A stretch of 64,000 nucleotides of DNA from Bactrocera neohumeralis (GCF_024586455.1 NC_065921.1:87232061-87296060), one strand, 5' to 3'; shown: positions 47,886 to 61,420, counted from the stretch's first letter. Numbers and translations: made by a program. The notes: generated from the letters alone by a model not told the origin.

Positions 47886-50646
47886 TTAGTTATTCAAAAG
47901 TTATAGAAAAATAATCACATGTTTTTAGGCGCAAATAGTTAAAGTAACTAACGGCGCTTTTGATTTTCCAATCGCCAACGAACCGCTTTCAGCCAAGCAC
48001 TTTATATCACAGCTCCTTATCAAACTACGTCGCCCAGCCAACAGCATGGAACACATGCACATGCGCACCACTAGCCCACCCGTTGAAACATTTGCAAACA
48101 GAAAACAAATGAACAAATTTATTAATTTTTTGAATTATTTAAATATTAGTTTAAGACAATTTTTTTATTAAAAATATGTAAATTTTATATATATTTTATT
48201 TATTAGTTACATACAAGAAGACTTTTTGAAACTGCTATTGAGTGCATAAAACACACATTTATATTATATTATGAATATTTAAAGGATTTGTATGTCGCAC
48301 TCGCGCGGGAGGCGCGACACTGTACGAATATGTGCCGTAGTCTGTAGTGTAGGTTAATAAATGTCAGCAATAAATGCTAGTTAAAAGTATAAAAATAAGC
48401 TGAGATGGAGTGCAGGCGAGCAACACCAAGTGACTGGTTTAGTAAAGTTAATGTGTGTGTGCTTAAGAAAATTGTAAGCAAATTGTATTGTAATTATAAT
48501 TTTTATAAAATTAATTTCGCGTACCTCTGACTTAATTCATAAAGCAATTAGTTACATATTTATTTTGTAAATAAATGAAACAAAACCACACAACAACAAC
48601 AAATGTTTCCAGCATTGCGGCGCGCAGGCGGCCGGCGTCTAACATACTGTAAATTTTCCCAAATCGCCATGCCTGCGCGCTGTAACCCAACCCAACACAC
48701 GCATAGACATTTTTGTATTAAATAAATTCGTAATTTGTAAAACAAAGTAAAAACTACAACAATTAATTTAAGCATTTGTAGCATTAAGTGCGCAAGCGTG
48801 AGGAGTGTGAGTGTGCGCTCAACGCCAACACTCTCGGTTGAACATTTAGTCAAAATCACAAAGTAAAATTCAAAACACTAGCCATTAAGTTTAGCGCGTC
48901 TTTAGTAGGTTTCCTTTGTTGAATTTAATTTTACTTTCGTTTGGTCACGTGCTCGTGCGGGGGCGCGCCAGCTTGTGCCGCATAGTTAAATGCAAACAGA
49001 CAAGACTTGTATTGTTCTAGGGACTTCGACTTATTCGACAATTAAGTTTTCATGCGAACGTCAACGCCACATTAGCGCGTACGTTTCCCAATTAACGGGT
49101 TTTTCGTAACGTAATTAAGCTACATACATACAAACATACATGCACACTATATTATATATAGAACTGTGTAGATCAGCGCCGTCACGCTTCTTTCAAGAAT
49201 TAGCCGTTAGTTGAAATGCTAGTTTTTAGCTTTCACATACTCTTAGCGCATAATTGTAATATAATTTTTCTACACACACACACGCCGACACATAAGAAAT
49301 TATAAGAAATTGGTACAATCTTACATTTAAGCTAAAATTTCTGTTTTACTTTACTTTAGTTTCGAAAATATTTTTATTTTTAGCGCTTGTTCATTAAATT
49401 TTGTATTAATGATTTTTTAGCATATTTTATACATATTTTTGTAGCAGCTAGTAAATACATACATACATACACTATACAACTTCATGCATAATAACGGTAT
49501 ACTTTTTAAGCATAGTATATAGTTATCTTAATTATTGCGCGGGTGTTCACAACATATACATATGTACATACATACATACATATATGTACGTACAACTTAT
49601 GCATTTTCATAAACTTAATTACGCAATAATTTGTACATACAACTTAAGTGTCACGCAGGTACATTATACACGTACACACACATGCTTACGACATGTTGCG
49701 TTCATTTTACATACATACATACCTATTAGCATTTTTCCATTATTGTGAAATATATGAAAAACATTTTTAAATAAAAGCAACGCATTTTTTATTTACACAT
49801 TCATGATTTACTTGCCTTAATTTTTGTTATTTATGTACCAAGCATTTTTTATATATTGTATTTTACATTTAGTTATACACAATCATTGCGAATAACAATA
49901 GCAGTTTCAGCCAGACGCAACGACCATTTGATAATTGACTCAATTAAGTTAATTAAGTCAACTAATGAAGTCAAAAAATGAAGTTATTTGTCTCAATTAA
50001 ACACAGTCTCAAGCGTGCTGTAGGCTACATATCGTGAGTGGCGCCTAAAAGTATGCAAGACTTTACGCAACCAGTAAATAGGCACAAATATGTTGCGCAA
50101 CACTGCTGCCGTGCAACATGTATCGCGCAATGCCGTTGCTAAGTGCGCATTTTGCCACTAGGAAGTCAACGATAAGTCGGAGATAAGTTCTGAGAGCGCA
50201 TTTTCATTTGTATTCGGAGCAACTTCTAACGCGTTATATGATCAGTCGGTTTTTATGTCTTTATGTGTACCTTACAGAACGGAAAATTAATGAAATAAAT
50301 GATATCAGTAAAAAAAAGGAATAATTTTGAAACCTTGAAAGATTGAAAATTTTGACATACCCAAAATCTTTTAAAAGTCTATACATCACTTCGACGTACC
50401 GTTATCGTTCCAGTGGTATGAAGTAACGTTATCTTCCTAGAGTCAATTAGTTTTATTTATGGGAAATAATAATATTTTGTTCGTCTCTCTGACAATCAAA
50501 TAAATAATACCTTTGTTGCTAGAATTTATTTGGATAATTTTTGGACCAACCATGAAATTTGCTTTTAAGTCATAAATAAAACCACTCTAGTCATAAATCA
50601 ATTATATGGTACTTGGGAGTGTGCTTATTTTGAAGGAAAATATTTT
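47886..50646. other. Non-coding stretch, possible distal jing 3' region
   Basis: No protein gene is seen. There is a short GC-richer patch with GCGCGGGAGGCGCGAC at 48303, several AATAAA/TTAATAAA sites, and CATA microsatellites (49455-49475, 49565-49585, 49710-49725). Whether it is transcribed with jing cannot be told from sequence. Confidence 0.4.
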
Positions 50647-51330
50647 TTAAGGGGCACACTTAGTGTGACAGCCTAAAAAAAGTCGATTTTGAGAATTAAA
50701 AAAAGAAATACTGTTTAGGTTGTTTTGAAATTTTTAGGTTATACAGTGAAAGCTTTATTAAACGGGCGCTCTATTAAGCGGACGTTCTATTAAACGGATG
50801 CTCTATTAGGCGGACATCTTCCTTAACCGTGAACATTGGCTGGTCCGAACATTTTTTGTTGTTTATTAAGGACAATATATTAAGCTGACAGGGAGGTTTC
50901 ACTGTATTTATACATGTTTTAAGGATACACAGTGAAAGTTGAAAAACAAAAATTAAATGAAAAATTCTAGAAGATATTCTTCATACAATGAACTATGGTA
51001 AAACAATTAAAAATTGATAAAATAGACCGAGAAAATTTCATGATGATCGGTTCATTTGTTTTCGAGTTAACACTACAGCTAATTCAAAACTGCTGTTTCG
51101 AGAAAAACGTGTTCAAAAATCATTGAACTGAACGGCTACACTTTGGCAGGCTGTAACTCGAAAACTATTTGAGATATCGATTTGAAATTTTAGTGTGTTA
51201 TTTTTAAAGGTATAGATTACGAAAATATGAAAAAAAAATAAAAATCGTGTTTTCAAAATTTCGAAATATGAAAAAAATAAATAAATATTAATCGATTTTC
51301 TCAAAATTTCTCACTAGGTATGTCCCTTAA
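50647..51330. mobile_element. TTAA-flanked inverted-repeat element (MITE), 684 bp
   Basis: The left end reads TTAAGGGGCACACTTAGTGT. The right end, reverse-complemented, reads TTAAGGGACATACCTAGTGA. That is 20-bp inverted ends differing at a few positions, each beginning with TTAA, the target of piggyBac-type transposases. No transposase is encoded. The interior shares blocks with 22.26-23.25 kb. A 161-bp element is nested inside. The piggyBac assignment rests on the TTAA flank only. Confidence 0.75.
50744..50904. mobile_element. Nested TA-flanked short element, pogo/Tigger-like ends
   Basis: TA-CAGTGAAAGCT at the left and AGGTTTCACTG-TA at the right form inverted ends (CAGTGAAA(G/C)CT) with a TA duplication. 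The interior has repeated CTATTAA(A/G)CGGA motifs and AAGCTGACAGGGAGG. The end sequence CAGTGAAACCTC is typical of pogo/Tigger-type Tc1-mariner elements. It is 161 bp long with no coding capacity. Its place inside the TTAA element makes it the younger insertion. Confidence 0.75.
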
Positions 51331-53495
51331 TCCATAATGTCAAATAATTTTTTTTTTATATTTTATCAACAATTTCTTATTCACATTTTGATGATTTGGT
51401 GTGTGATTTAAAAAATTTCGTATTCAGTTAACACTAAAAAACGTACTTTCATTGGCTGGCATGTTTGGAAAATATATGTATTTTTGAATACTGAAAACAA
51501 ATGACAGTATAACAAGTTGTTGTTTTTGGTATAACGACACAACCTTATGCTATATAATTGCAACAAAATTACAATGCAGAAAGTGTTTAGAGATTTTTTA
51601 GGAGGTATTCCAATCTAGAGGTCCGAACTTCGAGCTGTTTTTGGCAATTTATAAAAAAGCAGCTGCTATTTTGACAGCAATTTTTTTTATCATTTTTTAT
51701 TTATATTTGAATTTTTTATTCATTAAGTTATGCGTCCTTGAGGTAGAAGGAGAAAAAATTACCGTGTATTCGTCGCCATAATTTCTAGCCTTGTGTCCAG
51801 CTGAAAAATAAAATAATAATGGATTCTTGATTAGTATGATTGTCGCTATCTCAAGAAGCTGCAAAACTGAAAATAATTTTTTTGTCATAAAATGGCGGCT
51901 ACTCCAAAATAAAGATAGATTTTTTCACTAATTTAGTTCACTTCGGAAATAATTTGAATTTTGAAAATAAAAAAAATTTGTTTTGAAAAATTATTTTAAA
52001 GCGATATTTTTTAATACATATATATCTTAACTAATTATGAAAAAATATTTTTTTTCAAGTTTCTAGAGTTTGAGTTTTGAAAATAAAATAATTTGAATTT
52101 TGAAAATTCCTTTTAGATAGACATTTTTGAATATCCTAGCTTACGAATTATGAAAGAAAGAAATTTTTTCAAATTTCTAGACTATTTTTTTATTAAATTT
52201 AAGAAATTGAATTTTTTTCAAAATATATAGTTTATATTTTATTAAGTATTTTCGAGCAGCTTATATGCGATTTTTTACTTAAATTATTGCCGTATATGCT
52301 GTGCGTTCTCATTAAGCGTGCCGCGCCTGTATCTCACACTTTGTGCTTTATCAGTTTTCCGCCTAACGATTACTTACACACATACATACAAACATACGCA
52401 ATTTGATGGATGATAATTGCTGCTTTAATGCCCTTAATAAACATCACAATGTAGCAAAAATAAGGTCAAACGAAATTTCGCTGGAAATCAAAAATAGCAC
52501 ATGATTGATTTTGTTAGTTTTTTTTTTTAATGTCTTGAGTAAGGTACAGCATTTACTATAAAATTTTCGCATATTATACATATAAGTTATATTTGCATTT
52601 AAATATTATAAAATTTTGAGAAATGCTTCCAATTTCCGCTAAAACAAACGTTTACTTCCAATTCGCCGCTTGAAACCAGTAACTTTTTAGGTTAACTAAC
52701 CAAATTAGCCTAACCTAAACTAAATTAGTTTATAGAATAGGCGGCACAAAGTGTATATAGGACACGAAAAGCTAAACTTTTCGAAGTCGTCTTTATATAT
52801 ATATATATTATATACATATATATAGCATGTATATAGTAAGTAGATTGAAAACCAGTAAATAATAAAAAGTATATCATCACTGCCAAAATAAATAAACTGA
52901 CTGATTGCTTTAACTATTGCAGAGTATTGGTAAGGCAAAAACAACTTAAGCGAGTAATAACAAATCAAATACTGTTTGTTGCTCACAAAAAGTCATATGA
53001 ATATATATACTATACATATATATGTATACAAGTAAGAATATGAGTAAATAAATCAATGTAATCATAAATGTTGTCTTGTAGAAATTAATGAGTAGTGCAA
53101 GCAAATCATAAAACATACATAAATATATATATATTTTCCAAAGCAATCATATTAAACTTATGAAATATAAATGTGGCATAAAAATATATAATAATAATAA
53201 TAAGTAAACTCTTATACTCAGATATCGATGTTGCAATTTACATAACAAATTATGCTTAATGAAAGTTAAGTGACTTATCATTTTTGAATGATTTGAGCGA
53301 AAAATATTTTTTTTGTATTGAATGTGTGAAAAAAAACAAAAATAAAAATTTAAAGCTGAAAATTATATATTAAAATTAGGCAGTGCTGTAAAATATAGTA
53401 TGCAATAAAAGCGAAAAGTTTAAAAATGTTTTTGATAATTTCGAAATTAAAATCAATTATTGGAAATAAAACTGAATGTAAAAAATTAAAAAGTT
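51331..53495. other. AT-rich non-coding stretch
   Basis: No gene is seen. AT-rich throughout, with ATAT runs at 52793-52823 and 52999-53025. Short frames are lysine/phenylalanine/tyrosine-rich products of base composition. Confidence 0.5.
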
Positions 53496-54905
53496 TTCAA
53501 TTCTTAAAAAATTTTATATTTTTATTTTCTGATATTTATACTATGTAAAAAAAATATTTGAAAACTTTCTTTATTTTTAACTCAAAAAAATTTGAATTTT
53601 TTTTAGAAAAAGTGCGTTTTTCTTATATTTTTTTAACTAAAAAAAAATAATTTTATTTTAGAAAAACTACATTTTTTTACTTTTATTTTTTTAAATTAAA
53701 TAAATTTGAATTTTTCTTTAAAAAAAAGTACGTTTTTTCTTATATTTTTTTTAACTAAAAAAAATTCATTTTATTTTAGAAAAACTACATTTTTTTTCTT
53801 ATAATTTTTTTTTAGATAAAATAGTTTTATTTTTTTTTTTTAGAAAAACAACCTTTTGTCTTGAAATTTTTTTGTAAAAAAATATTTGAGAGTTTTTTTT
53901 TTTAACTCAAAAAAAATTTTTTTTTTTTAAGAAAAACTACATTTTTGATTTTCTTAAATTTTTTATAAAATATTAAATAATTTTTTTTAAGAAAAATCCC
54001 ATTTTTAATTTTTTCAAATTTTATAAAAAAAATAAATAGTTTTCTTTAACAAAAAACTAAGTCTTTACATTCTTCATAGCAATATTTGAAAAATTTTTTA
54101 AGCCAAAAAAAAAATATTAGAAATTTTTCCTTTTTTTAAGAAAAGCCATAAATTTTTATATAAAGCAAACTCAAAACAATGTTTGAAATTTTCCTTTTTT
54201 TTTTAGAATAAATTGGAATTTTTTCATAAAAGCTACTTTTTTTCTTAACCTTTTATAATTTTTTAAAATTTTTTATAAAAAATTAAATAGTTTTCTTTAA
54301 AAAAAACTAAGTTTTTACTTTCTTCATACCAATTTTTGAAATAGTTTTTTAGCTTTATATTGCAATTTTTTTCCTTTTTTTTTAAGAAAAGCTACTTCTT
54401 CCTTCTTAATTTTTTTTATAAAATAATTTTTGAACTCAAAAATAATATTTGAAATTTTCCTTTTTCTTTTAAGAATTTGGAAATTTTTTTTTAACTAAAA
54501 AAAGTAACCGTAACTTTTCTGTTTTTTTAAGAATATTTCTTCTTCATATTTTTATAAAGAATTAAATAGTTTTATTATTTTTTAAGAAAAATCGCTTTTA
54601 ATTTTTTCATATTGATTTATAAAACCATATTTGACAATTTTTCATAAATCAAAAAAAAATTAAGAAAGTTTTTTTAGAAAAACTGCGTTTTTAATTTCTT
54701 AATATTATATATTATTTTTTATATTATATACATATATAAATTTTTTTTAAGCAGATATAATAATACTATTTTTCAAAAAAAAAAATTTAATTTAAAAAAA
54801 ATATTCGAAATATATTTTTTAGCAAAACTAGTTTTTTTCTTTTAATTTTTTACAGAAAAAATATTTGAAAGTTATAAAATATAAAATTTTATGTAACATA
54901 ATGCG
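53496..54905. repeat. Degenerate tandem-like T-rich / AAAACTAC repeat
   Basis: A loosely repeated module of T-runs joined by TTTAGAAAAACTACATTTTT and AACTAAAAAAAA-like links (for example 53585-53625, 53655-53690, 53775-53800, 53930-53950). Spacing varies and copies are poorly conserved. There is no frame and no gene. Confidence 0.65.
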
Positions 54906-57900
54906 TAAAATTTACAAAAAATTAAATTTTTTTTCTACCAACAACGCGTTCAAATTCAATCATTGGCGCAACACAGAGCAATACTAAAAACAATATATTA
55001 AATTTTTAAAATAATAATAACGTTAATTATCAAATGCCAGTACTTAAGAAAATTAAATATGTTACATTTACATTAAATATTTTATTTTCTGATATTTTTT
55101 TTTCTTTGGTAAAAATTTCTACTAATATTAATATGTATTAGTACTTATTTGTGCCGCAAGCAATTTTTAACTGTACTCACGCCGAAATTGTTAGTCTGTT
55201 TCTTTGTTAGTTTTAGGGTTTTTTTATACACCAAAATCGGTTGATAAAAATATTTGAAAAATGTGAACTAACAAATTTCCAGATCAGCGAGCTCAGTGTA
55301 CCTCATTTTGAAACGTTTCATTATATATTCCATTTCTCGTTGAGGCAGCCGTTAAAACTATAATATATTTTATTATAAGCAACTTTTCAAATAATAACTA
55401 GAAACTCGTAAGTATTGAATTAAGCAAACGAGACACTTAAAACAATAATTTAAATACTATAGTAATTGGTGAAAACATTCAACATGAAAAGGTATCGATC
55501 GCACAAAATTTGCCTTCAAACTTTTAAAATTTGTTAAAAATAATAAAACCAAATTTTATAACTCAAAAAAGTAAAAATATCAAAACTGCGCACGGCAAAG
55601 AACTAAAATTAAGCAAGAATGTATACAAAACTTTGGAAATTTTAAACACCCAATAAAATATAAATTAAAAAAAAAATCACAACAAAAAACAATTAAAATT
55701 CATAGCTGGAAATGGTGTAGAGAACTACCTCAAATTTTGCATGGAGAAACTGAAAGTTTAAGAAAAACAATACAAAAAATATTCAACATTGAAGATACAG
55801 TACACAGTAACAGTACTACAAACAAGACAAAGCAAGCAAACATGGGAAAAATTTAACTTTTTTACATTTCAATACAAAGCAAACAAAACGTCAAAATATG
55901 GAGAAAATTTCGAAATAAGAAAAACTATAACTAAGCATTTTTAGTAACTAAAAAATAATAATAAAAATGATAATAGAAAATCTAAGCTAACAAATTTGCA
56001 AACTAACTTTAAAACACTTCCAACTTTTTCAAAAAACCAAAAAAAAATATAGAAAATATTTTTATAGAGATTGACTAAGTTCGTGTTAACAATATTTTGT
56101 TTAAAAATTAAATATTTGCTGATAATTATATAATGTAAAGTTATTGGAGTTAAAAAAAAATATATATAAAATTTTCACAATTTTTAATTTCGAAATTTTT
56201 TTAAATGAAAAAAGGGTTTTTTTAATATTTTATTAAATAAATAATTTTATTTGCTTTAAAATTTATGAAAAATAATCAAAAAATATGCATATATATGCTT
56301 ATGTACTTATCTACTTCGCTTTCATGTGTCATACCGAAGGTCGCTTCAAATTTTTTGTTGTAAATAGCGCCTTTCTACTATGTAATGCATAGACGTGTTT
56401 GCCAACCGTATGTTAAATAATTTTTTTACAGTGGTGAAGTTTTTAACAGATAACTGCTTTAAAAACATAAAATTAATATGTTTAAAATTGTATTGTAATA
56501 TAAAAAATATTTGTGGTAAATAAATACATTAAGCACATATAAATATTTTAAACAGACGCGTACTTTTATATTTTAAATATTATATTTTATATTTAAAACT
56601 TAAACTCATATGTATTAGGTGAGCTAACCTAACCTAAAGACATATTTAACCAAAAAAGATTTGTTAAAAAGATGTTATTTCTATTATTGCAGAAAAACAT
56701 AATAATTTTACATTTTATTTATTATATAGTTTTAACAAAACTTGTATTGAACATTATGTAAGCATAAATAAAACGAACCTACATATTTATCAATAGTTAT
56801 AGCATTGTATTTACTAACCCAAAAAAAATCTCAAATGTAATTACATACATATACACTTAAAAATACATACATACATACATATTATACGAGTAATATAATT
56901 ATTAAAGAAATATATAGAATTGTAAATTGATTGTATAAAATCAAGCATTTTTCTTTAGAGGCGCGATATGCTAGCCTTGTGAGGTAAGTTTTCTCCGCAA
57001 AACTCAATCAGCTGATTTATAAACAAAGGCAATAACATAATGTGTGAATTTATGTGTGCTGACTTTTTCACGCTTCCGCTGCTAACTTATTTCAAGTTTA
57101 AATACATACATACATACAGAAACTTATATTTGGGGAAACACAATTAGTTTCTATGCACACGCTATCAAACGCGCGTGAGAATCGTTTGGTAAATAGATTT
57201 GCCCCTGGTATTATGACAAATGAGTCTCATGATAACGGTGAAACAACTTAGTACTTAACCACTGCCGAATGAGCCGTCAATGCCGGTGGTTGAGTTGTTC
57301 CAAAGGGGTTTCTACAGCTTTTGTGTTGTTAGGTCGAACAGCTGACCAAAAAGATATCACGTGCGCTCCATTTGAAGAGCGTAAACTAGTATACGTGTGT
57401 TAGAGCACTGGTAGAGTTCTTTTTAGATGATCCATCAAGCGACGAAAATACCTGAATAAATGTATAAATATCTATATACATACATACATATGTGTTACGC
57501 ATACTGGCCTGAAGCTTGGTATAATTATGTGTGCAAATATGTAATAAGCAATTAACAGTACTCTGTTAAATATTATGTATTTTTAATCACGAACAGCATA
57601 AATTAGTGAGGAAGGTAAATAAGCATTTATTGCCTTTTCTTGAAATACGTTATCATTTTTTAAATTTAATTTAATTCGAAGCCTTTTGAGGAGCTACCAT
57701 TGTGGTAAAATAATAATCATATAAGCTTGCTGTATGAGCTCAAGAAGTAAAAGGAAGCCGGCTACTATTTCAGCTATTTAGTTTACAGAGATATGATTGC
57801 ATATTCTTAAAGAAGATTCTAATCAGTCTTCAGATTTAAATGGGAGCAAGTAAGCTACACTTATAGCCATAATTATCATAGCTATTATGAATATGTTTAC

Positions 57901-58015
57901 TTTTCCCAACAACATTTTTTTTTTTTTTTTGTGAATATATTTTTTTACAACACAATAAGCCAATTTGATAAAAAAAAATATCAAAAGCGATAACAAAATA
58001 TCCCTGGATTTTTTC
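54906..58015. other. AT-rich non-coding stretch between jing and Trap1
   Basis: No gene is seen. AT-rich up to 56940, then a more balanced part (56950-57450). That part holds the near-palindrome ACCACTGCCG...GCCGGTGGT (57259-57291), possibly part of an unrecognised element. A T-run of 19 lies at 57912-57930. Confidence 0.45.
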
Positions 58016-58019
58016 TGCT

Positions 58020-58257
58020 TTGAGGCAGATTAATGGCTTTTAACCCCCAACAGTCCTTCATTAATATAATTATACTGCTGGATATCGGTAAAAATATATT
58101 TACATATATGTACAAGATATATGCACATATTATATGTATACATAAGGGTCTAGACTCTAGACTCTAGAGTCTGGAGTCAGATTATTGGCTTTGAATTGAA
58201 AAATGAACCCCCTTTTCCAAACAGCCTTTATTAATGTAATTACACTGCTGCACACGA
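58020..58257. repeat. Local direct duplication with a palindrome between copies
   Basis: GGCAGATTAATGGCTTTTAA...ACAGTCCTTCATTAATATAA (58023-58080) is matched by GTCAGATTATTGGCTTTGAA...ACAGCCTTTATTAATGTAAT (58176-58250). Between them, 58148-58181 contains CTAGACTCTAGACTCTAGAG, including the perfect palindrome GACTCTAGAGTC. Confidence 0.75.
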
Positions 58258-58423
58258 TTTATTGTGAATAGGTACAGAAACAATTGATTTCACAAAAAGA
58301 CAACACAGGGTGTTGTTAAACAACAAAATTCACATGTGAATTGAATGAAAATTCTGCATTAATTTACAATTTAGTGAAAAAATTTAACAAAAAAATTGTG
58401 TTATAGTGAAAATTAAATAAAAT

Positions 58424-61016
58424 ATGTCATTTACTTCACGTCTCTGTCGTGTTATTAATTCGTCTACACACGTGCAACGTTATGCAACGCGCAACATCAT
58501 CGGCAGCACACAGGCGGCATGGTCTTTGCGCTGGAACAAAAATCTAGGAAGAAATAGTAGGCCAATTATTCACATATTTACATAACATAAATATTTAATT
58601 AAGCCAATGCTTATTTGGCAGTCCCTCAATTTGCTCGTTGCATGAGTACAGAGTCGACAGCTTCAGCGAATGTTGAAGACAAGGGACGTTTCCACACTAT
58701 AATCAGGCAAACTGAAAAGCCGGTCGGCGAGGCAGATAAGCATGAATTTCAAGCTGAGACACGCATGTTGCTGGACATTGTCGCGCGTTCATTATATTCC
58801 GAAAATGAAGTATTTGTGCGGGAATTAATTTCGAACGCTAGTGATGCCTTGGAGAAATTCCGTTACACTGTCCATACCGCTGGTGAAAATGAAAAGAACT
58901 TTGAAGGCGCAGATCGGCCATTAGAAATACACATTGCTACTGATAAACAATCAATGCAATTAACAATACAGGTGAAAACTAATAAAAACAAAACAAGTTT
59001 TTAAACATATCTAATATTCTGTATATGTTTTTGTAAATCATATTCTAACTGAACTTTTAGGACACAGGTATTGGCATGACTCGCGAAGAGCTTGTCAATA
59101 ATCTCGGTATGATTGCACGCAGCGGCTCAAAACAATTCTTGGAACAGATAAAGGAAGCAGGTGGTGGTGTCGAAAACTCGTCGAATATTATTGGACAATT
59201 CGGTGTTGGCTTTTATTCCGCCTTTATGGTAGCTGATAAAGTGGAAGTGTTTACAAAGTCCTCGAAAGTGGATTCACAAGGATTACGTTGGTCGTCTGAT
59301 GGATCGGGGTCATATGAAATTCAGGAAGCTGACGGTGTAGCTCATGGCACTAAAATTGTTATACATTTAAAAACAGAATGTAGAGAATATGCAGATGAGG
59401 ATCGCATTAGAGGTAGGAATTGAAAAAAAAGATTGAAAATAAGTTATATAATTAATATGTTTCAATAGCGGTGATCAAGAAATATAGTAACTTCGTTGGT
59501 TCACCAATATTTTTGAATGGTCAACGCGCTAATGACATCCAGCCCTTATGGTTAATGGAACCGAAAGATGTGTCACAAGATCAGCATAATGAGTTCTATA
59601 GATTCATTGGCAACACTTTTGATACACCACGTTTCGTATTGCATTACAAGGTAATTCGATTCATACAAAAATAAAGTTTTTTATACATTTTTTAAAATAA
59701 TGAATTATTCGCAGACTGATGTGCCACTCAGCATTCGTGCTTTGCTCTACTTCCCCGAAGGTAAACCGGGTTTATTCGATATGACACGTGACGCTAATGT
59801 GGGTGTGGCCCTATATACGCGAAAGGTTTTAATACAATCTAAAACAGAAAACCTGGTGCCCAAATGGCTACGGTTTATTAAAGGTTTGATTTTTCATTTA
59901 AAGGATTAATTACAATTTTCGAATATTTTTCTTTAATTAAAGGCGTTGTGGACTCCGAAGATATACCCTTAAATTTAAGCCGTGAACTTCTTCAGAATAG
60001 CGCTTTAATCAAGTTAGTATTACTTATAACGTTTTTATGTAATTTAGTGACATAAATTTTCATTACTTTTCCAGAAAACTGTCTAATGTGCTAGCAACTC
60101 GTGTACTGCGTTTCCTGCAGGAACGTGCGAAAAAGCAACCTGAAGAGTATGCTGCGTTTTATAAGGATTACGGCCTATTCCTCAAGGAAGGCATTGTTAC
60201 GTCAAACGATCACAATGAAAAGGAAGGCATTGCCAAGCTTTTGCGTTTCGATTCGTCAAAGAATGCGGACGGCAATCGTATATCCCTAATAGATTATTGC
60301 ACAAATGTTGGTGAACAAAAGGATATCTACTATTTAGCAGCGCCAAATCGCGTACTCGCTGAATCGTCTCCCTATTATGAAAGCTTAAAGAAACGAGGCG
60401 TTGAAGTGTTATTCTGTTACGAACCCTATGATGAGCTTGTCCTCATGCAATTGGGTACATTCCAAGGTAAAAAACTAGTTTCTGTTGAAAAGGAAATGCG
60501 TGAGGATGATGCAGGTGAAAAGGTAACAGACTACGGCGAAGGCAGTTTGTTACGCTCGCAGATCGACGAACTCTTGCCCTGGATACGAGAGAAACTTAGC
60601 GGCAAAGTGGTGAATGTTAAGGTCACAACTCGCCTTGACACGCATCCTTGTGTGATTACAGTAGAAGAAATGGCGGCTGCGCGACATTTCATTCGCACAC
60701 AGAGTCATCAATTGCCCGAAGAAAATCGTTTCGCTTTACTGCAGCCGCAATTAGAGATAAATCCTAAGTAATTTGATAAAGCAAATATTTTAACAGCGCA
60801 AATTTTAATTGCTTTCTCTCTCTCATTCTGTTTTTTTATAGGCACGAAATTATTAAGAAATTGAATAAACTGCGCACAAGTGATCCTGAGCTTGCGGAGT
60901 TGGTTACACAACAGCTGTTTGCGAACGCTATGGTCGGCGCTGGGCTCGCCGAGGATCCGCGTACGCTTTTGCTAACAATGAATGAATTGTTGACAAAAGC
61001 TTTGGAGAAACATTAG
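58424..61016 (+). CDS. Trap1: TRAP1, mitochondrial Hsp90 chaperone (8 exons)
   Basis: ATP-dependent Hsp90-family chaperone of the mitochondrial matrix. Exons by my splicing: 58424-58556, 58622-58971, 59061-59412, 59469-59650, 59715-59883, 59943-60012, 60075-60767, 60842-61016. All introns are GT-AG, 56-89 bp, in phase; total 707 aa (human about 704). The N-terminus is Arg-rich and lacks acidic residues (MSFTSRLCRVINSSTHVQRY), a good import presequence. The ATPase domain shows RELISNASDALEKF (catalytic Glu112), DTGIGM (162-167), and GQFGVGFYSAFMVAD (206 on). The middle domain has NLSREL with Arg409, the ATP-contacting Arg. The C-terminal dimer domain reads LDTHPCVITVEEMAAARHF, ending LLTKALEKH. 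The first donor (A|GTAGGC) is the weakest junction. Nothing looks broken. It is transcribed towards the transporter 404 bp downstream. Confidence 0.96.
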
Positions 61017-61157
61017 AAAATTGTTAAAAAAATTAAATTAGTTTTATGTATATTTTTAAATTGAACAAAATTACTATCGTTTTCCGTTTGGTGTGTGAAT
61101 GTACAAAGACAAGAAATACAACTTAATACTACACAAATTATTTTAATTGTGAAAATG

Positions 61158-61163
61158 AATAAA
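61158..61163 (+). terminator. Trap1: Probable Trap1 poly(A) signal
   Basis: AATAAA lies 142 bp after the Trap1 stop and is followed by T-runs (61191-61201). It is the only such signal before the next gene. Confidence 0.55.
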
Positions 61164-61420
61164 AAAGAAATGTTACAAGAAGATTTAGCTGTTTTTTTTT
61201 TTACACAGACACTCAATTTTTAAAATGGTCAGTTTTTTTTTGTTTTTGATAACATTTACTTAAAATAACACCTTGTAAGCAAATATGAAAAAAGGTTCAG
61301 TAGGTTTTGATTTTTTGTTTTGTTTTGATTTTTTTCGAACAATTTACCAAAATCGTTTCGAGAATTTGATGATAAGCTTGTGCTATACTATAAATTAAAA
61401 TATCGAATTATTTCATAATA

